From Cryptomeria japonica (taxonomy: Eukaryota > Streptophyta > Pinopsida > Cupressales > Cupressaceae), in assembly GCF_030272615.1 (NCBI RefSeq), contig NC_081409.1, positions 202,598,449 through 202,662,448 of the forward strand: DNA of 64,000 bases, written 5' to 3'. Under the pieces are notes generated by a model. The model worked only from the letters and a program-made list of their open reading frames with translations, was not told the origin of the DNA and made no database searches. The position numbers and the translations under genes were made by a program. Shown one piece after another: positions 56,489-64,000 of this stretch. Position 1 is the stretch's first letter. The number at the start of each line of letters is the position of its first letter.

Positions 56489-57062
56489 CTTCAACACTAA
56501 ACTATGTCAAGCAAATAAACCTAGAACCACCACAACAAGAAACTGAAGAAATCTTCTTTTCTATATGTGAAATGAAAGAAGTGGCCAAGACTGAACTCAC
56601 CTACCATATACTGCGTCGTTTTTGAGCTTGAGAAGCAAAGAACTATCTTTCCTTCGCTGAGTTGTTTGTTTACTAATTTGGCTTCTCAAACTAGATTTAA
56701 GGTACTTTGATATGATTAGCATGAAATTCGGTGACACAACTTTCATACTAGTCATGCGTGCGAGATAACTTCGAAAAGATAATCCTTGACGCATGCATTA
56801 ATTACATATCACTTCATGAAATTACCTATCAAAGTAATGATTACTTTCCATTTGAAAAAGTTATGACCTGCTTAGAAAAGCGCTTCAATTGCTCAGAATA
56901 TTCCTTCGTGGAATAATGATGCCCATCTTCTTTCATCACGCCTTTCTTGATCTTTGAGCCTAGCGGCTGAAAACATCGAACCATGGAATTGCTGAACCGT
57001 AAAGGTTCACTAGTTAAAGGTTCAATTGGACAACACAAAGGACTAAGACATTCGTGCCCCAA
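56489..57062 (-). pseudogene. Possible 5' part of the unrecognised gene
   Basis: Two frames, 56841-57062 and 56597-56794. The latter ends 'SSLLLKLKNDAVYGR' at a GTGAGT donor-like site (56600). An acceptor-like AG at 56489 would rejoin the downstream frame without a stop, giving a 112-bp intron. A frameshift in a contiguous reading frame is the alternative. No domain is recognised. Confidence 0.35.
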
Positions 57063-58152
57063 ATCAACTTGACCGACTGATGAACCTCATTGAACCAATG
57101 TACCTATGAACCTATGAACTTAAAAGATTGGTTCAACAAAGAAAAGGTTTGACTTTCAATTACATGACTTACAAAATGGGGCTAAGAGACAAAGATGAAT
57201 TTGACTACAACCGTGGGAGACTTTTAAAACAATAAAAAGTCCGCAAGGGAATAAAACTTACAATGAGGAAGCAAATGCGGAATACGGGAGTAACATCATG
57301 CACACTTCATTAGAATCACTTGAAAAGGTTCTTTTATGATTTGTTTGGGTCCTCTGTATCTCCACTCTCTATTACCTGGAGTGGGTCCTCTCTAATTTTG
57401 TGTAATATTGTATATTCTGTCTGTGGCCGATCTACTTTAAGGTTTTAGTGATTTATCTGATATAAATAGGAGTGTAGATGTATGAGTTGAGCATGGGATG
57501 TATGTGAATTGATATGGAGTAGAAGTGAGTGATGCATAAACAAATTTGTTATTGTAGAAGTGCAAAAGATAGTTGAGAAGAGAATTGAGATAGTGTTTGT
57601 GGTCAAATATATTTACCATGACATTGGTAGCTTGACATAGCGGTTAAAGGACAATTTCACGATCAAGTGATCTTTACTCATTTCAGTTCCTTTGCTCCTT
57701 TGCACCTACTAGAAGAAGGTGTGTTCCTTTTGACAATTCGTGCACCTTTGTATCTTTCCCTATGGTTGTGCACCTTAGTCTTGCAATTCATTTTAGGGTT
57801 AGTGAGCTCCTTGGCCTTGTGCCTAAACATTGTAACTATTTCTTCATATTGTGATTGTGATTCTCACCTTGGTTTTTCCCTATTTATAGTTTTGCATGTA
57901 AATATGGTGTTCATGTGTTTTTTTGTGGTTCGTGCTTTCACGTTTCATAATTGCAGTAACAAGTTAATTGTGGTTTAAAGTTTAATAGATCAGAAGCGAA
58001 CCGTTTTGAGGTTTAGATTGATTCACTCCTCTCTTAGTGTTGTGGTGTGTTCAATAGAAACAAGTTGTGACAAATAAAGAGAACAAAAAGATGGATGATG
58101 GTTTCACTCAAGTTCGAAGGAATGATAGTGCTGGGTTTTGTCATTGATGAAG
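57063..58152 (+). repeat. LTR-like debris
   Basis: Near 57960-58070 the sequence has a long-Copia LTR ending (GAACCGTTTTGAGGTTTAGATTGATTCACTCCTCTCTTAGTGTTGTGG), with no PBS after it. Frames at 57437-57978 show no domain. Confidence 0.4.
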
Positions 58153-58916
<764 letters not shown>

Positions 58917-58919
58917 CAT

Positions 58920-59702
58920 TGAAGCAGTCACCGATGAGGAGGGACCTCAAGGAGGTCAATCCAGACCGGTCAGCCAGAGTAACACAACGAAAACACACAA
59001 ATATGATGCAGGCAATGCAGGACAAATAGTTTTATTGCATGAAATCTGATTACATCCAACCGGTAACAATCGGGTTATAACATACCGACTCACAGGCCTG
59101 GTAGAATAGGTCACAACCGAGACCTTGAATCGAAAGATCTATCTTCTATGCACAGTCTATCTATCTGATTCTTCCTTTGTTACATTGTAAAGCATAATTA
59201 TATATATATATATATATATATATTGATCCAAATGATCCAGTCAACCCAAAAGGGATAAAAACCTGAAGAACAAGACCTAACGTGCAAAATAACAAAGTCG
59301 GCCTCTGCCAAGAGATTCCTCCGAAAAATCCAAAGGATGAAAAGTATATCACGGGAAAAGGTCGGCCACATGCCAAGGAACATCAAGATCAATGCCCAAG
59401 GCTTTGCAAGTTTCATAATGGGTTCCGATAGATTACCAGAATAGGTCTTAGGCAACCGGTAACAAGAAACTGTCAAGGAAACTGGTAGCGATATCTTGCG
59501 AGAGAGTGATCCAAATGTGATGCGGTCTGAAAGCAAGAAAGATGATTAAGTCTTCAAGTAGAATCCAACTCCATAGGATCCAGTGAGCCAAAACCGAGAC
59601 ACACAGAAAGGAAAACTGAAACTGTAGAAACAAAACAAAACATAAAAGAAAATATTTTTGGTTGATGCAAGATTGTTGTGAACCGAAGATGCTCCTGCAT
59701 CA
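58920..59702 (-). repeat. Putative 3' LTR of the chromovirus
   Basis: Plus-strand TGAAGCAGTCACC to CTCCTGCATCA, 783 bp, lying just past the end of pol and abutting a microsatellite. It contains a TA microsatellite (59199-59222). Boundaries are inferred from TG..CA only because the partner LTR is outside the window. Confidence 0.55.
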
Positions 59703-59733
59703 GACATCCGAGGTTAATGAAAAAGTGAGCCTC

Positions 59734-60360
59734 TCACTTTGCTGGGGTCAGAGGGAAACCAAGGCGGTCTACCTCTATCTGAGAAGTCCAAAAGGAATCT
59801 TCAACTGGTCTGTCATTCCACTTCACTAGATATTCCTTATACTCACTACTCCGGGTACTACACCCAATCCTATTGTCCAAAATCTCTTCAATCTGACCCG
59901 GTTGCTTTTGGGGCAATTGTTTCTCCAAGTCTGCAATGCTATCCTCACTGAATTCTGGTTCATGGTACTTGTGAAGATCTGCAATGTTAAATATAGGTGA
60001 AATAATTAGACTATCCGGTAGCTCCACTTCATATGCATTTCCAGAATTGAACTTCCTCAAAATCTTACAGGGCCCAAACATCTTCATCTGCAACTTATTA
60101 TAAGTTCCAACTGGGAATCTCTCTTTTCTCAAATATACCATCACTTCATTGTCAACTACAAGTTCCTTATGTCTCCTCTTCTCATCTGCCTTCTCCTTAT
60201 ATTTGTTGTTCATGTCTTCCAAATGCTATTTAACTTGAATATGCAATGTTGACACATGATCTGCAAAATCTTTTGCTTCTGAACTCTTCTGGTCTTCACT
60301 GCTAATGTCTCTCAATTCTGCTATACCTCTAGGGTGCACTCCAGTAACAATCTCAAAAGG
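59734..60360 (-). pseudogene. Chromovirus integrase C-terminus and chromodomain
   Basis: 59734-60222 is open: 'EVMVYLRKERFPVGTYNKLQ', 'GPCKILRKFNSGNAYEVELP', 'ISPIFNIADLHKYHEPE', then the chromodomain 'EEILDNRIGCSTRSSEYKEY' and 'LVKWNDRPVEDSFW'. Chromodomains direct integration towards marked chromatin. A frameshift near 60360 separates it from the integrase core. Confidence 0.88.
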
Positions 60361-61463
60361 TGTTTTCCGTTACTTCTATTGACACAATTGTTGTAGGCAA
60401 ATTCTGCTTGTGCAAGGATCAAATCCCAACTTACGATTTTATCTCCCACTAAACATATCAACAAATTTCCCAAACTCCGGTTAACAATTTCTATCTGTCC
60501 ATCGGTTTGTGGATGAAAAGTTGAATTGAACTTCAAATCTGTCTGCATCTTCTTCCAAAGTGTTCTCCAAAAATAACCAACAAATTTAATTTCTTTGTTT
60601 GAAACTATGGTCTTAGGTAATCCACACAATCTCACGACTTCCTTGAAAAATAGGTCTTCTACATGTAATACATCTACTATCTTCTTATATGGTATGAAAC
60701 ATGCCATCTTTGAAAATCTATCCATTACCACAAATATAGAATTATTCCCTCTCTGTGTCTTAGGTAATCCAAGTAAAAAATCCATGCTGATATCCTCGCA
60801 AGGTCTTACCGACACCGTCAAAGGTTTATACAATCCCACATTTTGACTACTACCTTTTTTAACTTGACAAACTCTACAACTCTACACATATCTCTTAACA
60901 TCCTTATGAATCTAGGGCCAAAAGTACCACTCACTCACCAATGCAACTATTTTGTTAATGCCAAAATGTCCGGCTAAACCTCCACTGTGTTTCTCTTTTA
61001 TCAGGCTCTCTCTCATGGAACTTTTAGGTATGCACAACTGAACTCCCCTGAATAACATCCCATCCTGAATGAAGTAATCCAACCATTTGCTTCTATTTAC
61101 CATAACCGGTTCTCTACATGCTTTCCAAGGTTTTGCAAAATTCGGGTCTTCATATTACAAGTTCTTCAAATCTTCAAAACCTAATACCGTCACTCTCATT
61201 TCTATCGGCAAATTAATTCTCCTACTCAATGCATCAATAACTTTGTTAAATTTTCCACTTCTATGCTTCAATGCAAAGGTGTAACTCTGCAAGGATTCTA
61301 CCCATCTCATATGTCTTTGATTCGACTTACTCTGACTGTTCAAATACTGCAAAGCTTGATGATATATATACAACACAAACTCCTCAGGTAACAAGTAGTG
61401 TCTCCATTTCTTCAAGGCTTGAACTCTGGCATAAAATTCCTGATCATACACTTAATATCTCTT
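60321..61463 (-). pseudogene. Chromovirus RNase H end, zinc-binding domain and integrase core
   Basis: One frame with stops. 61155-61451 is late RNase H ('YDQEFYARVQALKKWRHYLL', 'DALSRRINLP'). 60912-61103 has the zinc-binding start ('HSGGLAGHFGINKIV'). 60321-60839 is the integrase core: 'DISMDFLLGLPKTQRG', 'KTIVSNKEIKFVGYFW' and 'FHPQTDGQIEIVNRSL'. The middle catalytic Asp of the usual SDRD is Asn, so the core would be inactive even without stops. Confidence 0.88.
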
Positions 61464-62759
61464 CTAGGAATCATTCAATTTCTCACTGAAATAGGCTACT
61501 GCTCTCCCTTCTTGACTCAAGACTGCTCCTATTGCTGTTCCACTTGCATCACAATCCACTTGAAATGCTTTATTGAAATCTAGTAAAGCTAATACATGCT
61601 GCTCAGTCACTTTCTGCTTTAACAATTCAAAAATTTTGTTTGCTCCAGTGGTCCACTTGAATTCCTTTAGATCTCCTCTCATGGTCTCAGTCATAGGGTT
61701 ACAAATCGAACTGAAATTTCTGATAAACTTCTGGTAAAAACTAGCCAATCCATGAAATGATCTTACCTCCCCAATGCTTTCCAGTGTAGGCCACTCAACA
61801 ATGGCTTTCACTTTCTTAGGGTCCATCTTCAAACCATCCTCAGATATCACAAATCCAAAATAGACTAACTCATCCTTCATGAAAGTACACTTCTTGATAT
61901 TGATCAACAACTTTTCCTCTCTCAATCACTGCAAAACTTGTCTTAACTGCAACAAATGCCTCATTTTTGTCTTACTAAAAATTAGAATGTTGTCCAAATA
62001 CACAATAACAAATTTACCCAAGAATTTATTCAATACCTCATTCAACAACCTCATGAAAGTACTCAGTGCATTAGTCAATCCAAAAGGCATCACCAACCAT
62101 TCATATAGTCCTTCATTTGTCTTAAGTGATGTCTTCCACTCATAACCTTCTCTGATCCTAATATGATGATATCCACTCTTCAAATATATCTTTGTAAAGT
62201 ATTTGACTCCACTCAAACAGTCCATTATGTCATCCATCCTAGGCAAAGGAAACCGATATTTCACTGTGATCTTGTTTATTGCTCTTGAATCGGTACACAT
62301 TCTCCATTCTCCATTCTTCTTAGGTGCTAATACTGCTGGTACTACACAAGTGCTCAGACTCTCCCTGATCAAAAATTTCTTCAACAAATCTTGCACTTGT
62401 CTATTCAGTTCTTCATTCTCTGCCGGTGTCAACTGGTGTGCAGCTTTTTTAGGCAAACTAGCTCCGGGAACCAAGTCCATGCAATGACTAATACTTCTAA
62501 CATGTGGCAATCCATTAGGTACATTATCTGAAATGATGTCCTCATATTGTGTTAGCAGATCTCTTATTTCTTTGGGGTGTTCTCCTTCCTGTTCCGGTCT
62601 CTCGGTCTTCTTAGGAATTAAGGCAGAACACACATTCTCATGTCTCAGTCCATCCATGAATTTCCTTCCATCTACTAAATAGATTCTGACATTCGTACAA
62701 ACTTCATTCTTCAAAGGTTCCTCCAAAGGTAACAAGGTTTGCTTCATCCCATTGCCCAC
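61464..62759 (-). pseudogene. Chromovirus reverse transcriptase and RNase H start
   Basis: A single frame with a TGA at 61926-61928. RT motifs: 'VPAVLAPKKNGEWRMCTDSR', 'YRFPLPRMDDIMDCL', 'MPFGLTNALSTFMRLLNEVL', and the catalytic box YLDN in place of Y-x-D-D. RNase H begins 'FQVDCDASGTAIGAVLSQEG'. A TAG at 61464 follows. The second RT Asp to Asn change is a G-to-A transition. Confidence 0.9.
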
Positions 62760-63205
62760 AATAGTTTATGTATTCTTCCTCCCATCATGTATTGCCTATC
62801 TATCAAACTGCCAAGGTCTACCCAACAAAAGATGACAAATATCCATGGGCATAATATCACACAAAATTCATCATGATAATTCCCAATTTTTAATTTGACT
62901 AAACATTGTTCACTTACTAACAACTTATGTTCATCTTGAATCCATGCTATTTGGTAAGGTTTAGGGTGTTTCAATCTTTCCAATTTTAACTTATTCACCA
63001 TCTCTTCTGAAGCAAGATTACCTGAACTACCACTATCAATAACAACTTTACAACACTTAGCGAATACCTTACATCTGGTCTTGAACAAATTCCTCCTCTG
63101 CAAGGGCTCTTCATATCCTCTGGCATGACACAAAGCTCTCCTCATCATCAATAGTTCTCTATCTTTTGATTTATTGTCTGATCCAGTGGGGTTTTCTTCC
63201 ACCAT
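62744..63205 (-). pseudogene. Chromovirus protease
   Basis: Retropepsin start 'KVVIDSGSSGNLASEEMV' with DSG intact, then 'YQIAWIQDEHKLLVSEQCLV' and 'DEFCVILCPW'. A frameshift separates it from RT. It would cleave the gag-pol precursor. Confidence 0.85.
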
Positions 63206-64000
63206 TACTGCTCTTCTAGAAACCTCTATCTTCTTACACTCAAATTTATGATTTCCTTCTCCTCCACACTTAAAGCAAGTTCCTCTAAATGTCCTCTTGT
63301 CCTGTCTTCCAAAGTTCTCATTTCGGTAACTATTTGGTTCTCTCCTCCGATAGAAATTTCAATCATCCTTTTGGTATGAATTACCTTCTTTTCTCACTTC
63401 CTTGTCCTTGTTCCGATCTATACTGGTTCCTCTTCCTCCGATATATCCTCTTCCTCCTTGAAATCTTCCTCCGGTAAACCTTCCACCTCTACCTCTTTGT
63501 CTATGCTCATGTCTTTTGTTCAATTTCTCTTCAGCCTTTTGGGCATCCTAGTAAGCCTCTTCAACACTCTCCAATTTGATCACAATGAGTTCATCTTGTA
63601 TAGACATCAACAATCCATTCAAATATGTTGCAATTTGTTCAACTTCATCATCAACATGTCCGGATATGATTTTCAACTTGTAAAATGCTTCAGTGAACTC
63701 CTTCACACTAGATTCCTCGTCTCAGATTCTGTAACTTCTAGAATAAATCAACTTGATAATTCACCGACACAAATTTTGATTTCAACTTAGCAATCATTCC
63801 TATCCCACGTCTTAATCTTTTTGTTACCTCTTCTCTATTTGTCAACTTGCAAATGCTCCCACCAAATAGATGCATGACCTTTCAACTGAGTATAGACATA
63901 TTTCATCTTTCTCTCTTCTGCAATGTTTTCAAAATTGAAATACTTCTCCATCTCCAAGATCCAATCCATCAATTCATTCGAATCTAACTTCCCATCATAT
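63206..64000 (-). pseudogene. gag: Chromovirus gag, partial at window edge
   Basis: Near the right edge: 'LMDWILEMEKYFNFENIAEE', then 'YTQLKGHASIWWEHLQ', the classic Gypsy gag core. A zinc knuckle near 63230-63280 (CFKCGGEGNHKFEC) has the usual 14-residue span, with His one position later than standard. Arg/Gly-rich linker at 63420-63500. Several stops. Confidence 0.8.

Larger units (their letters stand above)
58920..64000 (-). mobile_element. Chromodomain Gypsy (chromovirus), minus strand, right end outside window
   Basis: On the minus strand the order is gag (partial, 64000-63230), protease, RT, RNase H, integrase, chromodomain, then the 3' LTR at 58920-59702. This is the Ty3/Gypsy order, and the chromodomain after integrase marks a chromovirus. 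Multiple stops and frameshifts make it inactive. The 5' LTR lies beyond 64000. Confidence 0.88.

Overview
This window is plant nuclear DNA made almost entirely of transposable elements, most likely from a large-genome seed plant. A gymnosperm is my guess, from the dense nesting of long-LTR Copia and Gypsy elements; that is inference, as no host marker gene is present. I found no intact host gene, no tRNA or rRNA gene and no CRISPR array. The longest reading frames are gag, pol and LINE proteins, most of them interrupted by stops.

Layout. 1-8462: old LTR debris, two Copia-type LTR ends with decayed primer sites, and the start of a decayed Copia gag. 8463-16367: a complete Gypsy-type element (TSD ACTAT) that carries gag and a protease-like domain but no reverse transcriptase, RNase H or integrase; it sits inside that Copia gag. 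The gag resumes at 16373, is broken again by an older reverse-oriented solo LTR of the same family (16867-18133), and ends near 18.9 kb. 18889-25220: a Copia LTR split by a 2.66-kb solo LTR (TSD ATATT) and by a minus-strand Copia that has lost RT and RNase H. 25599-40688: a minus-strand Copia (TSD ATTAC) with decayed gag-PR-INT-RT-RH. A 7.9-kb LINE (32732-40658) is inserted 16 bp inside the outer end of its 5' LTR. 40689-47400: a second copy of the Gypsy LTR family seen at the left edge, then Copia gag remnants including a run of degenerate zinc knuckles, then an LTR. 48112-53186: a complete Copia (TSD AAATG) that is also pol-less. 53330-57062: a decayed minus-strand coding region of a family I do not recognise. 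57063-58919: LTR debris and a TA/TGTA microsatellite. 58920-64000: a minus-strand chromodomain Gypsy element running off the right edge.

Main points. (1) The two elements with complete, closely matching LTR pairs both lack pol, while every pol-bearing element here is broken, so these two must have been mobilised in trans. (2) The LINE has a third ORF downstream of RNase H, inside its target-site duplication. (3) Internal stops in the LINE are nearly all TAG, as expected from C-to-T decay at CAG/CTG (CHG) sites. (4) The pol-less Gypsy LTR carries palindromic 31-bp units whose stem shows a paired change in a diverged relative. (5) The unrecognised coding region at 53.3-57.1 kb is the best candidate for something not yet described.
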